Source: Paenibacillus dendritiformis | Lineage (GTDB): Bacteria; Bacillota; Bacilli; Paenibacillales; Paenibacillaceae | Direction: 5' to 3' | Length of the DNA: 64,000 nt | NCBI RefSeq assembly: GCF_945605565.1 | Contig: NZ_OX216966.1 | Span: 3,216,001-3,280,000, forward strand | In this document: piece after piece, positions 17,174 to 26,248 of the stretch | Numbering within the stretch: position 1 is the stretch's first letter | Layout: every line of letters starts with the position of its first letter | The notes under the pieces: model-generated | Database searches by the model: none | What the model was told of the DNA's origin: nothing | The model's input: only the letters and a program-made list of their open reading frames with translations | Translations under genes and position numbers: made by a program

Positions 17174-18967
17174 ATGGCAGAGACAGGGAGGCATACACCG
17201 GCAGGCGGCGGATTCGTCATCGCCGACTCGAGTCCGGAGCAAATCGTAACACCGGAAGATTTCACGGAGGAGCAGCGCATGTTCGCCGATACGACGCGGG
17301 CCTTCGTCGAGGGCGAGGTGCTCCCGCACGACGAGGAAATAGAGAAGCTGGATTATAAGCTGACCGTCCAGCTGATGCGGAAGGCCGGCGAGCTTGGCCT
17401 GCTCGCTGCGGAGATCCCCGAGGAATACGGAGGGCTCGGGCTTGACAAGGTGAGCGCGGCGCTCATCAATGAGACACTCACCCAGGCTTCGTCCTTCGCC
17501 TTGTCGGTCGGAGCCCATGTCGGCATCGGGACGCTGCCGATTGTATTTTTCGGGACGGACGCGCAGAAGAAAAAATATTTGCCGGAGCTGGCGACAGGCG
17601 AGAAAATCGCGGCGTATTGCCTCACCGAGCCGACCTCAGGCTCAGATGCGCTAGGCGCACGCTCGACCGCCAAGCTGTCGGATGACGGAGCCTGCTATCT
17701 GTTGAACGGCTCCAAAATATATATTACCAATGCGGGCTTTGCCGACATCTTTATCGTCTACGCGAAGGTGGACGGGACGCAATTCACGGCGTTCATCGTC
17801 GAGCGGGGCTGGGAAGGGTTCTCCGTCGGGCCGGAGGAGAAGAAGATGGGCATCAAGGGCTCCTCGACCTGCCCGCTGTACTTCGATAATGTCCGCGTGC
17901 CGGTGGACAATGTGCTTGGCGAGATCGGCAAGGGCCATCTAATCGCCTTCAATATTTTGAATATCGGCCGCTTCAAGCTCGGAGCGGGCTGTCTGGGCGG
18001 GGCGAAGGAGACGCTCGGCCTCGCGGCCGCCTACGCCAACACGCGCACGCAATTCGGCCAGCCGATCAGCCGCTTCCCGCTAATCGCGAACAAGCTGGCC
18101 AATATGAACATGCTCGCCTATGTACTGGAGAGCATGGTGTACCGGACGTCCGGCTATATCGACGCCATGCTGAAGGATCTCGATCCGCGCGACAGCGAGG
18201 CTGGCCGGATATCCGCCAAAGCGATGGAGGAATTGGCGATCGAATGCTCGATCAACAAAGTGTTCGCGAGCGAGGTGCTGGATGCGATCGCCGATGAAGG
18301 CGTGCAGATTCACGGCGGCTACGGCTATGTGCAGGAATATAAAATCGAGCGCATTTACAGGGATTCGCGAATCAACCGCATTTTCGAAGGAACGAACGAG
18401 ATCAACCGGCTCCTCATACCGGGCACGCTGCTGAAAAAGGCGATGAAAGGGCAACTGCCTCTCATGGAAAGACTGGAGGCGCTCCAGCAGGAGGTGCTTG
18501 TCTACAGTTCTGCCGCCGCTGCCGATGAGGAAGGTCCGCTCGGGGAGGAGCGGGGCATCCTGTCGCGCATGAAGACGATGTTCCTGCTCGTCGGCGGAAC
18601 GGCCGTTCAGAAATATAGCGCCCGGATTGAGGAACAGCAGGAGGTGCTGTCCAATCTCGCCGACATGATGATCGCCCTCTACGCGGCGGAGAGCGCTCTG
18701 CTGCGCACGGCCAAAATTATCGATCGTCTCGGCGAGGAGAAGGCGGCCAATCCGATTGAGATGACCCGCGTCTATGTCCGCGAGGCGCTGCGGGAGATGG
18801 AGCAGAAGGCGAAGGAGACGCTGCTTGAGGCGGCCGAAGGCGATGCGCTGCGCACGCAGCTGTCGGTGCTCAAAAAATTTGTCCGCGCCTCCCACCTCTC
18901 CACGCTGCGGCTGAAGCGGAATATCGCCGCGCGGGTCATCGAGAACGAGCGATACACCGTCATCTAG
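17174..18967 (+). CDS. Acyl-CoA dehydrogenase family protein (long form)
   Basis: Flavoprotein that makes the trans-2,3 double bond in acyl-CoA, the first step of beta-oxidation, handing electrons to ETF. The 597 residues comprise the standard N-terminal, middle (AYCLTEPTSGSDALGARSTA near 155; KKMGIKGSSTCPLYFDNVRV near 225) and C-terminal helical domains (RTQFGQPISRF near 293, IHGGYGYVQEYKIERIYRDS near 378 with the catalytic Glu, then RINRIFEGTNEINRL), plus a C-terminal extension of about 180 residues as in B. subtilis FadE (YusJ) and VLCAD-type enzymes. The start ATG 17174 has GGGAGGAAAAGGG upstream. It is followed after 50 bases by an acyl-CoA ligase. Its electron acceptor would be the ETF whose beta gene is broken next door. 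Confidence 0.9.
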   Translation: MAETGRHTPAGGGFVIADSSPEQIVTPEDFTEEQRMFADTTRAFVEGEVLPHDEEIEKLDYKLTVQLMRKAGELGLLAAEIPEEYGGLGLDKVSAALINETLTQASSFALSVGAHVGIGTLPIVFFGTDAQKKKYLPELATGEKIAAYCLTEPTSGSDALGARSTAKLSDDGACYLLNGSKIYITNAGFADIFIVYAKVDGTQFTAFIVERGWEGFSVGPEEKKMGIKGSSTCPLYFDNVRVPVDNVLGEIGKGHLIAFNILNIGRFKLGAGCLGGAKETLGLAAAYANTRTQFGQPISRFPLIANKLANMNMLAYVLESMVYRTSGYIDAMLKDLDPRDSEAGRISAKAMEELAIECSINKVFASEVLDAIADEGVQIHGGYGYVQEYKIERIYRDSRINRIFEGTNEINRLLIPGTLLKKAMKGQLPLMERLEALQQEVLVYSSAAAADEEGPLGEERGILSRMKTMFLLVGGTAVQKYSARIEEQQEVLSNLADMMIALYAAESALLRTAKIIDRLGEEKAANPIEMTRVYVREALREMEQKAKETLLEAAEGDALRTQLSVLKKFVRASHLSTLRLKRNIAARVIENERYTVI

Positions 18968-19017
18968 TCCGGGCGTCGCCAAATAGATGAATTCCGCAAA
19001 AAGAAGGGGAGGGTGTC

Positions 19018-20742
19018 ATGCATGTGATAGAGAACGGCGAACGCCCCTGGCTTCGCCATTATCCTGAAGAAGTGGCACCGACTGCTGATTATCCGAAGCA
19101 CAATGTCGCGCAATTCATGATTCAAGCGGCCGTTCAGTATCCGAACCGGACAGCCGTCCATTTTATGGGGGCGAACCTGACGTATCAGCAGCTGCTGGAT
19201 GCAGCCTACCGCTTCGCGAACGGCCTGCACGCCCTCGGCATCAAATCCGGGGATCGGGTGGCGCTGATGCTGCCGAACTGCCCGCAAATGGTTATCGCCT
19301 ATTACGGGTCCCTGCTGGCCGGCGCCGTGGTCGTCATGACCAATCCGCTCTATATGGAGGGAGAACTGGTCCACCAGCTTAATGATGCCGGGGCGAAGGT
19401 CATCGTCACTCTGGATATGCTGCTGCCGCGTGCCATGAAGATCAAGCGGAGCACGCCGCTGACGTACATCATTTGCGGCTCACTGCGCGAATATTTGCCG
19501 TTTCCGCTGCGGCTCTTGTACCCGCTGAAGGCGAAGAAGGATGGACATTCGCTTCATATCCCGAATGAGCCGGGCCTGTTCCGCTTCAAGTCATGGCTGA
19601 ATGGCAACACGCCCCAGCCGATGCTCTGTCCCGTCGACGCGGAAAATGACATCGCGATGCTGCAATATACGGGCGGCACGACAGGCACCGCCAAAGGCGT
19701 CATGCTGACGCATTACAATCTCGTCGCCAATACGATTCAGACCGCAAATTGGTGCTATAAGGCGCGCAAGGGAGAGGAGAGCTTCCTGGCGGCGCTGCCT
19801 TGCTTCCATGTGTTCGGATTGACCGTGCTGCTCAATCAGGCGATGCATCTGGCAGGGGAGCTCGTCCTGCTGCCCCGGTTCGATACGCTGCAGGTGCTGA
19901 CCACGATCCAGAAGAAGAAGATAACGGTTTTCCCTGGCGCGCCCACGATGTATATTGCCATCAACCATCACAAGGAAGTACAGCGTTTCGAGCTGTCCTC
20001 CGTCAAAGTGTGCGTTAGCGGATCGGCGGCTCTGCCGCTGGAGGTGCAGGAGCGGTTCGAGGCGTTGACGGGCGGCCGCCTGATCGAAGGCTATGGGCTG
20101 ACGGAAGCTTCGCCGGTGACGCATGCGAACCCGATCTGGGGGCTGCGCAAGACCGGGACGATCGGGATCCCGTTCCCGGATACGGACGCGAAGGTGGTCC
20201 ACCCCGAGACGTTCGATCCGCTTCCGCCCGGCGAGATCGGAGAGCTGGCGGTGAAGGGGCCGCAGGTGATGAAGGGCTACTGGAACCGGCCGGAGGATAC
20301 GGCAGCCGTCCTGAAGGATGGATGGCTTTTGACCGGGGACATGGCCAAGATGGATGAAGACGGTTACTTCATGATCGTCGATCGGAAAAAAGACATGATT
20401 AACGCCAGCGGCTTCAAAGTATATCCGCGCGACGTCGAGGAAGTGCTGTTCGAGCATCCCGCCGTGAAGGAGGCTGTCGTCATCGGGGTGCCTGATCCGT
20501 ACCGCGGGGAGACGGTGAAGGCGTTCATCGTCCGGGCGGAAGGGGCCGGGACGACGGCAGAGGAGCTGGAAGCGTGGTGCCGGGAACGGCTTGCCGCCTT
20601 CAAAGTCCCGCGGATGTACGAGTTCCGCGAAGAGCTGCCGAAGACGATGGTCGGCAAAGTGCTGCGCCGCCGGCTGGCGGAAGACGAGAGACAGCGGCAG
20701 GCCGGGGGGACGGAACCGCCCGGATCCGGCCAGCGCGAGTAG
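19018..20742 (+). CDS. lcfA: Long-chain fatty-acid-CoA ligase
   Basis: Activates fatty acids with ATP and CoA. The 574-residue protein belongs to the AMP-binding ANL family: P-loop-like LQYTGGTTGTAKGVMLTHYN near residue 217, GYGLTEASPVTHANP near 360, TGDMAKMDEDGYFMIVDRKK near 440, and the C-terminal catalytic lysine region PKTMVGKVLRRRL near 540. Identity as a long-chain enzyme follows from likeness to Bacillus LcfA; substrate length is inferred. AGGGGAGGG precedes ATG 19018. Neighbours (acyl-CoA dehydrogenase upstream, thioesterase downstream) fit fatty-acid degradation. Confidence 0.9.
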   Translation: MHVIENGERPWLRHYPEEVAPTADYPKHNVAQFMIQAAVQYPNRTAVHFMGANLTYQQLLDAAYRFANGLHALGIKSGDRVALMLPNCPQMVIAYYGSLLAGAVVVMTNPLYMEGELVHQLNDAGAKVIVTLDMLLPRAMKIKRSTPLTYIICGSLREYLPFPLRLLYPLKAKKDGHSLHIPNEPGLFRFKSWLNGNTPQPMLCPVDAENDIAMLQYTGGTTGTAKGVMLTHYNLVANTIQTANWCYKARKGEESFLAALPCFHVFGLTVLLNQAMHLAGELVLLPRFDTLQVLTTIQKKKITVFPGAPTMYIAINHHKEVQRFELSSVKVCVSGSAALPLEVQERFEALTGGRLIEGYGLTEASPVTHANPIWGLRKTGTIGIPFPDTDAKVVHPETFDPLPPGEIGELAVKGPQVMKGYWNRPEDTAAVLKDGWLLTGDMAKMDEDGYFMIVDRKKDMINASGFKVYPRDVEEVLFEHPAVKEAVVIGVPDPYRGETVKAFIVRAEGAGTTAEELEAWCRERLAAFKVPRMYEFREELPKTMVGKVLRRRLAEDERQRQAGGTEPPGSGQRE

Positions 20743-20823
20743 CGCGGCGTTCGGCAGGCGGGCCGGTTCACGGGGGAGCCGGCCGCCGGCCCGTTCGGCG
20801 ACACGGCCGGGCGGCGCGTGCCG

Positions 20824-20867
20824 CATGATGGGGCCGCTTGCTGCATGACGAGGCCGCTTGCCGCATG
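20824..20867 (+). repeat. Short tandem subrepeat (20-bp unit, two copies)
   Basis: CATGATGGGGCCGCTTGCTG is followed at once by CATGACGAGGCCGCTTGCCG and a CATG. The unit resembles the 21-bp subrepeat inside the dispersed element at 24.9/46.2 kb (CATGCGGGGACCAGCTTGCTT on the minus strand). It also lies 3' of a gene end. Confidence 0.5.
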
Positions 20868-20926
20868 TGCAGGACACGGCTGGCGCAGGACGGCTGGACG
20901 ATTCTTGAGCGAGAGGAGCAAGGCCG

Positions 20927-21346
20927 ATGGTCGGAACGGGCGAAGACGCGATGCGGCGCTGGGAGAAGCTGAAGGAACTGGCCGAGGCGACATTCTGGGG
21001 CTATCTGGGCTGCGAGCTGGTCAGTGTCGGCGAAAGGGAGACGATCGTGCGGCTGCAGGCGCGGGAGCGCCATTTGAATATGATGGGAATCGTCAATGGC
21101 GGGGTGCTGGCCTCTCTTTTGGACAATACGATGGGCATTGCCGCCGCGGCGATCCGGCCTGATGATCAGGTCGTCACGAGCAATTTGAACGTTCATTTCG
21201 TTCATCCGCTGCGGGCAGGACTTCTGGAAGTCCGGGCTCACGTCGTCCATTCCACGAACCGGATGATGACGGTATATGGGAGCGTAACCGGCGAAGACGG
21301 CCGATTAGGGACGATTGGAACGGGTTCCTTCCGGGTCAAAGGGTAA
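20927..21346 (+). CDS. PaaI-type hotdog-fold thioesterase
   Basis: A 139-residue single hotdog domain with RHLNMMGIVNGGVLASLLDN (residues 45-65), the substrate-site motif of PaaI/YuxO-type acyl-CoA thioesterases, and TSNLNVHFVHPLRAG (85-100). It should cleave acyl-CoA thioesters and free CoA; the true substrate cannot be read. GAGAGGAGCAAGG precedes ATG 20927. The genes upstream (dehydrogenase, ligase) suggest a fatty-acid role. Confidence 0.82.
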   Translation: MVGTGEDAMRRWEKLKELAEATFWGYLGCELVSVGERETIVRLQARERHLNMMGIVNGGVLASLLDNTMGIAAAAIRPDDQVVTSNLNVHFVHPLRAGLLEVRAHVVHSTNRMMTVYGSVTGEDGRLGTIGTGSFRVKG

Positions 21347-21434
21347 TTGGCGAGTTGAACATTTGACATCAATTTGTCATAATGACGTTAAGCTTATCAT
21401 TACCCTTACTGGGCTGGAGAGGAGACGATTCGCG

Positions 21435-21977
21435 ATGAAAGCGTTAGTCGTCATTGATTACACGCATGATTTTGTCATCGGCCGGCTTCCGTGCGGACAG
21501 CCGGCTATTGATATTGAACGCCGGATTGCGGAGCTGACCGATCAATTCGCCGCCCGCGGCGAATTCGTGGTCATGGCCGTGGACGTTCACGACGAGCAGG
21601 ACCCGTATCATCCGGAGACCGCGCTGTTCCCGCCGCATAATATTCGCGGGACGGAAGGCCGCGAGCTGTACGGCGCTCTGCGGGAGGTGCATGAACGCCA
21701 TGCCTCCGCGGTGTACTGGATGGACAAAACCCGGTACAGCTCCTTTTGCGGCACCGATCTCGACATGCGGCTGCGGGCGCGCGGGGTGAAGGAAGTCCAC
21801 CTGGTTGGGGTTTGCACGGATATTTGCGTGCTGCATACGGCGATTGAGGCGTATAATCTTGGTTATCGCATCGTCGTGCATGAGGATGCGGTCGCTTCAT
21901 TCAATGCCGACGCGCATCGCTGGGCGCTGGAGCATGTCCGCAATACGCTGGGCGCTCAAGTCGTCAGCGGATATTGA
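21435..21977 (+). CDS. Isochorismatase-family hydrolase, nicotinamidase-like
   Basis: 180 residues with the cysteine-hydrolase triad: Asp in MKALVVIDYTHDFV, Lys in WMDKTRYSSFCGTDLD near 97, and Cys in LVGVCTDICVLHTAIEAY near 130, with the cis-peptide neighbourhood of the family. In this position, directly upstream of pncB, nicotinamidase (nicotinamide to nicotinate) is the likely activity, giving a two-step NAD salvage unit. ATG 21435 after GGAGACG is chosen; the frame runs open to 21315, inside the thioesterase gene. Other isochorismatase-family substrates cannot be excluded. Confidence 0.85.
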   Translation: MKALVVIDYTHDFVIGRLPCGQPAIDIERRIAELTDQFAARGEFVVMAVDVHDEQDPYHPETALFPPHNIRGTEGRELYGALREVHERHASAVYWMDKTRYSSFCGTDLDMRLRARGVKEVHLVGVCTDICVLHTAIEAYNLGYRIVVHEDAVASFNADAHRWALEHVRNTLGAQVVSGY

Positions 21978-22034
21978 TGGATTAGCGGCTTCGGCCGAGG
22001 AAAGGCAAAGGACGTCAGAAAGAAGGATGAATAA

Positions 22035-23534
22035 ATGAATGCATCAATGGCATTGCATACCGACAAATATCAGATCAACATGATGTATGCGCATTGGAAG
22101 CATGGCACGCACAATCAGAAAACGGTGTTCGAAGCGTTTTTCCGCAAGCTGCCCTTCCATAACGGGTACGCCGTGTTTGCCGGCCTGGAGCGGATTATCG
22201 AGTATATGGAGCAGCTCCGCTTCACGGAGGAGGATATCGCGTATTTGCGCGAGCAGGAGGAAGAGTACGAGGAAGCATTTCTGCAGGAGCTGAGCAACTT
22301 CCGCTTCACCGGTAATATCGATGCGGTTCGGGAAGGAACGCTCGTGTTTGCGAATGAACCGCTTATTCGGGTAGAAGGACGCGTCTTCGAGACGCAGCTG
22401 ATCGAGACGGCACTACTTAATTTCATGAATTTCCAGACCTTAATCGCCACGAAAGCGTCCCGGATCAAGTATGTGGCGGGCAATGACGTTTTGATGGAAT
22501 TCGGGACGAGACGGGCGCAGGAAGCGGATGCCGCCCTCTGGGGAGCGCGTGCCGCCTATTTAGCGGGCTTCCATGCGACCTCCAACATGCTGGCAGGCCG
22601 CCGTTTCGGGATTCCGACGAAGGGAACGCACGCGCATGCCTGGGTGCAGAGCTTCGAGAACGAGCAGGAGGCGTTCCAGGTATTCGCCGAGGCGCTCCCG
22701 AATCAGGTGACGCTCCTGGTAGATACCTATGATACGCTGCACAGCGGCATTCCGAACGCGATCGAGATCGGCAAGGAATTGGCGAAGCGGGGCAAGAAGC
22801 TGCAGGCGATCCGCCTCGACAGCGGCGATTTGGCCTACCTGTCCATCGAAGCCCGCCGAATGCTGGATGAGGCCGGCTTGAACGAGGTTCAGATCGTCGC
22901 TTCCAACGATTTGGACGAGTACACGATCTCGGATCTGAAGCTGCAGGGAGCGCGTGTAGATATGTGGGGCGTCGGCACGCAGCTGATTACCGCCGCGGAT
23001 CAGCCGTCTCTTGGCGGGGTGTACAAGCTGGTATCCCGCGAGGTCGACGGGGTGATGCAGCCAACGATCAAAATCTCGGCCAATCCGGAAAAAGTGACGA
23101 CGCCGGGCAAGAAGGATGTCTACCGCATTATCCATAAGAAAAAGAAAAAAGCGATCGCCGATTACATCTGCCTTACGGAAGAGGATGATGTCGAGCGCCG
23201 CGCCAAAATCAAGCTGTTCGATCCGATTCATCCATATCTCCATAAATATGTCGAGCATTACGACGCCGAGAAGCTGCTTCATCCGATCTATCGGGACGGG
23301 AAGCTCGTGTATGAGCGGCCGCCGCTGGACGCGATTCGTCAATATCATTGCGAGCAGCTGCAGCTGTTCTGGCCGGAATACTTGCGCAAGACGAATCCGG
23401 AGCGCTACCATGTCGACATCAGCACGAAGGCATGGCAGCTGAAGCATGATATGATCGAGTCTTACGTTCAGGAGCAGGAGCAGCGTACGCGCATTTTGCG
23501 GGAGAACGGGGACGACGGCGCCAACGGCCATTAA
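22035..23534 (+). CDS. pncB: Nicotinate phosphoribosyltransferase
   Basis: Joins nicotinate and PRPP to nicotinate mononucleotide in the NAD salvage (Preiss-Handler) route. 499 residues, the usual length for the Bacillus form. N-terminal LHTDKYQINMMYAHW, then EFGTRRAQEADAALWGARAA near 155 with the FGTRR substrate motif, IPTKGTHAHAWVQSF near 195, AIRLDSGDLAYLSIEAR near 258 and WGVGTQLITAADQPSLGGVY near 315 (phosphate-binding). AGAAAGAAGGATG precedes the start. It lies 57 bases after the nicotinamidase-like gene, likely one operon. Confidence 0.95.
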   Translation: MNASMALHTDKYQINMMYAHWKHGTHNQKTVFEAFFRKLPFHNGYAVFAGLERIIEYMEQLRFTEEDIAYLREQEEEYEEAFLQELSNFRFTGNIDAVREGTLVFANEPLIRVEGRVFETQLIETALLNFMNFQTLIATKASRIKYVAGNDVLMEFGTRRAQEADAALWGARAAYLAGFHATSNMLAGRRFGIPTKGTHAHAWVQSFENEQEAFQVFAEALPNQVTLLVDTYDTLHSGIPNAIEIGKELAKRGKKLQAIRLDSGDLAYLSIEARRMLDEAGLNEVQIVASNDLDEYTISDLKLQGARVDMWGVGTQLITAADQPSLGGVYKLVSREVDGVMQPTIKISANPEKVTTPGKKDVYRIIHKKKKKAIADYICLTEEDDVERRAKIKLFDPIHPYLHKYVEHYDAEKLLHPIYRDGKLVYERPPLDAIRQYHCEQLQLFWPEYLRKTNPERYHVDISTKAWQLKHDMIESYVQEQEQRTRILRENGDDGANGH

Positions 23535-23945
23535 CGGCTTGCAGGAGCTTGAATCGGCAATGACAAGCCGCTGGGAGTCTGCCGCCGGACTGCATGAACG
23601 GACGGTTGCCGTACGCCGCGCAATAGCCGATTGCGGAATTCGGTTCGATTGGCCGATAAGGTGATGAAATTCACATGCAAAGGCGGGAAGCGAGTTACGG
23701 GATGTCGTGAATAGCAGCAGAACCGATCGCGTGGCAACCCTATATTTTTCGATAGCGCAACAATGTATCCTACTGGATTAGCGTAACAACTCTGCGATAA
23801 TCCCGAGGGGAAAAGGTTTGGATTATCGATAGTGCAGCATCAGGCAACGACATTGGAACAAATCAGCGGACGGGATGTTCGATAGAGACAGACGAGATAG
23901 CGCAGACAGCCGAACTTCTCTCGTCCGGAACGGGGAGAGAGGACG
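23535..23945. other. 411-base intergenic region with an inverted repeat
   Basis: No gene is seen. CGATAATCC (23795-23803) and GGATTATCG (23820-23828) form a perfect 9-bp inverted repeat with a 16-base loop lacking a T run; it could be an operator or a weak hairpin upstream of the SMP-30-like gene. Confidence 0.45.
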
Positions 23946-24800
23946 ATGAGTGTGAAGGATCTGGGGCGAGGACGCCGCAGCGAGCAGTTCACCCCGCCGC
24001 ACGGATTTACCGCCGGCGTCGAGGGCCCTGCCTGCGACAAGGAAGGCAATCTGTATGCCGTGAATTACGAAAGGGAGGGAACGATCGGCAAGGTTACGCC
24101 GGAAGGCGTCAGCAGCGTTTTTCTGGAGCTCCCGGAAGGAAGCATTGCGAACGGGATCCGGTTCAACCGGGCCGGCGACATGTTCATGGCCGATTATACG
24201 CGGCACCGCATTTACCGCTATTCCTGGCAAGAGCGGCGGCTGGACGTGCTGGCGGAGGAGCCGGCGATGAATCAGCCGAATGATATCGCGATCTCATCGC
24301 GCGATGTTCTGTTCGCCAGCGATCCGAACTGGGGCGACGACACTGGGCAGCTGTGGCGGATCGATCCCGACGGGAAGACGACGCGTCTGGAAGCGGGAAT
24401 GGGAACGACGAACGGAATCGAGGTCAGCCCCGACGACCGTCTGCTGTATGTGAACGAGTCGGTGCAGCGCCGGATCTGGGTCTATGATCTGTCGGAGGAC
24501 GGGAACGTATCCAATAAGCGCTTATTCCATGAGTTCCCGGATTACGGTCTTGACGGCATGCGCTGCGATGTCGAGGGCTATCTGTACGTAACCCGGTTCG
24601 GAAAAGGAACCGTAGCCATCTTCTCACCGGCAGGGGACTTGGTCGAAGAGGTTCAACTGCTGGGCAAGGAGTGCACGAACCTGACGTTCGGAGGAGAGGA
24701 CGGGCGTACCGTATATGTCACGATGAAGGACAGGGGCAATATCGAACGCTTCGCTGCCGATCGTCCGGGCCGCTGCCGGAGATTGTTCGGGCTTGTCTAG
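23946..24800 (+). CDS. SMP-30/gluconolactonase family protein
   Basis: A six-bladed beta-propeller, 284 residues. Family marks: GVEGPACDKEGNLYAVNYER near residue 24 (first metal ligand Glu), NGIRFNRAGDMFMADYTRHR near 75, QPNDIAISSRDVLFASDPNW near 112 (Asn ligand), GTTNGIEVSPDDRLLYVNES near 150 (Asn-Gly), and DGMRCDVEGYLYVTRFGKG near 200 (catalytic Asp). Such proteins hydrolyse sugar lactones or related esters; the substrate is unknown. The downstream side holds a double hairpin and the dispersed element A. ATG 23946 follows GGGGAGAGAGG. Confidence 0.85.
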   Translation: MSVKDLGRGRRSEQFTPPHGFTAGVEGPACDKEGNLYAVNYEREGTIGKVTPEGVSSVFLELPEGSIANGIRFNRAGDMFMADYTRHRIYRYSWQERRLDVLAEEPAMNQPNDIAISSRDVLFASDPNWGDDTGQLWRIDPDGKTTRLEAGMGTTNGIEVSPDDRLLYVNESVQRRIWVYDLSEDGNVSNKRLFHEFPDYGLDGMRCDVEGYLYVTRFGKGTVAIFSPAGDLVEEVQLLGKECTNLTFGGEDGRTVYVTMKDRGNIERFAADRPGRCRRLFGLV

Positions 24801-24887
24801 CAGCCGTTGGGCGGCGCCGTGCTGTTGGACCGGACCGTTCCCGGGGAACCAAGCGGAGAATAAGAAGCCAAACCAATACACGGAAAA

Positions 24888-24947
24888 GAGGCGCCACGGG
24901 TCGTGGCGCCTCAGACTGTCGACAACGTCCTGTCGACAGTCTTTTTT
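24888..24947 (+). terminator. Double hairpin terminator after the SMP-30-like gene
   Basis: First hairpin: AGGCGCCACG / CGTGGCGCCT (24889-24911). Second: GACTGTCGAC (24913-24922) / GTCGACAGTC (24932-24941) followed by six T. The second hairpin has a counterpart in the copy of the element at 46.5 kb. Confidence 0.85.
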
Positions 24948-25230
24948 CATAGAAAGAGGGGCCGGGGAAGGCAGAACAGGTTAGGTTAGGGCAAGCTGGT
25001 CCGCGCATGAAGCAAGCTGGTCCCCGCATGAAATTGCTGCACAGGCGCAGCATTTTTAAACTCAAGAGGCTAAATTGCGAGAAAATCCTGCAAAATTACA
25101 TCATTTCCCCATTTTGAACGCTATTTATGCCTTGTCGCAGGGTAATTGCTGTATTTTTGCAGCAATCCTATTTTCGCAACCTCGTGTCAATGAAATTGCT
25201 GCATTCTTGCAGTATTGGTGGAGCAGATGT
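24913..25230 (+). repeat. Dispersed element, copy A (~318 bp)
   Basis: Read on the plus strand: terminator hairpin with GTCGAC arms, an A/G-rich stretch, two copies of GCAAGCTGGTCCNCGCATGA, hairpin-like ATTGCTGCACAGGCGCAGCA, a middle with GAAAATCCTGCAAAATTACA, ATTGCTGTATTTTTGCAGCAAT (a 9-bp stem; 25146-25167), and an end ATTGCTGCATTCTTGCAGTA with TTGGTGGAGCAGATG. The whole stretch reappears inverted at 46234-46566. A 60-codon ORF on the minus strand overlaps it, but the changes between copies are mostly amino-acid-changing, so it is probably not coding. Confidence 0.9.
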
Positions 25231-25493
25231 CTAGATGACGAATGACACCGTATAAACGGCAGGAGCCGGAAATGGATTATTTCTCGGGAAAGCGCAAAAT
25301 GCTGCATCCTTCTCCAACTGGCGACCGGTGTCGACGAGCCGCGGCGGGCGAAGCGGTGAACCGGATCAGATGATGTCGGTTCATGTTCCCGTCATGGGGG
25401 AGCGGCAGAAGCGCTCTCGCAATGTCCCACAATGGGATTAACGGAACGCGGGCACGGCTGCACGGCTTCCGTTAACCTCAGCCTGCGGCCGCC
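25231..25493. other. Intergenic stretch with a hairpin near the 3' end of the acetyltransferase
   Basis: No gene. TTAACGGAA (25438-25446) and TTCCGTTAA (25467-25475) form a 9-bp stem between element A and the end of the minus-strand acetyltransferase gene; it has no T run. Confidence 0.45.
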
Positions 25494-26174
25494 TTAGAGC
25501 GGACGCAGGGCAATCTGCTCCGTCCGCTTCAGCCCTTCCATCATATCCAGCCATGCCTGCGGCTTATTCGGCAGTACGGCGTAATACCACTGCAGGAACT
25601 CGGCCACGAGCGAGGCCGGAACGGAACTCATCCCGTCTTGCATCGGCATGAAGCAGAGGTCGAGCCCGCTGACGGCTTCCCCGTCGTTCGACCAGGACGG
25701 ATGAACGTAAGGGAAGTCGAGGCGCTCGTATCCGAGATGGGACAGCACCTCGCGCCGGACGACGGGGTCCATCGGGCGGATGCCGCCGAAGGAGAAATCG
25801 CCGACCCGGTAGGGGTCGTAGATTTCGGCGAACATGCCGATGAGCGGCTTGCCTGCCGCTTCCGCCACGCTCAGCAAATCACGCTCGCGCTGCTTGTACA
25901 GGAAGCGGCCAATGCCGAGCCCCGGCTCGCCGATGATGGTGAAATCAGTCATCGCCACCTGCAGCGCTTCGACATAACGGTATTCGGTCGCGCCGACGAC
26001 GCGGCCGTCAAGCACGGCCACAAAGACGCGGATATCGGGATCCTCTAGCGGCTCCCGCCACAGATCGAATTCCAGCACCTCTTCCTTCGGAAAAATTCGG
26101 CCCATCAAAGCATGCATTTGGGCGAACAACGGATCCTCGATCGATTGGATACGAACATAGCGAAGCTGTGTCAT
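25494..26174 (-). CDS. GNAT-family N-acetyltransferase-like protein
   Basis: 226 residues. The middle fits a GNAT fold: VFVAVLDGRVVGATEYRYVE (beta4-beta5 region, near 50-70) and a modified acetyl-CoA-binding segment GLGIGRFLYKQRERDLLS near 85-102, where GxGIGRFL takes the place of the usual Q/RxxGxG/A motif. The C-terminal third (with SHLGYERLDFPYVHPSWSND) is longer than a minimal GNAT. Substrate unknown. GAGGAAAGGTGCTG lies upstream of the start. It is the last gene of a run of three minus-strand genes (with the second acetyltransferase and the nitrilase), 74 bases after its neighbour. Confidence 0.75.
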   Translation of the reverse strand: MTQLRYVRIQSIEDPLFAQMHALMGRIFPKEEVLEFDLWREPLEDPDIRVFVAVLDGRVVGATEYRYVEALQVAMTDFTIIGEPGLGIGRFLYKQRERDLLSVAEAAGKPLIGMFAEIYDPYRVGDFSFGGIRPMDPVVRREVLSHLGYERLDFPYVHPSWSNDGEAVSGLDLCFMPMQDGMSSVPASLVAEFLQWYYAVLPNKPQAWLDMMEGLKRTEQIALRPL

Positions 26175-26248
26175 GCGGATTCAGCACCTTTCCTCATTGT
26201 CTCTCTTTATGTCAATTCATCACGAATGCGTGTTCACAAAGACCGCCA

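Noticed and set aside
25125..25307. Small minus-strand ORF of 60 codons in element A, similar to the end of an ORF in copy B
   Set aside because: Differences between copies are mainly amino-acid-changing and the likeness extends beyond the frame on both sides, so it reflects DNA-level duplication.
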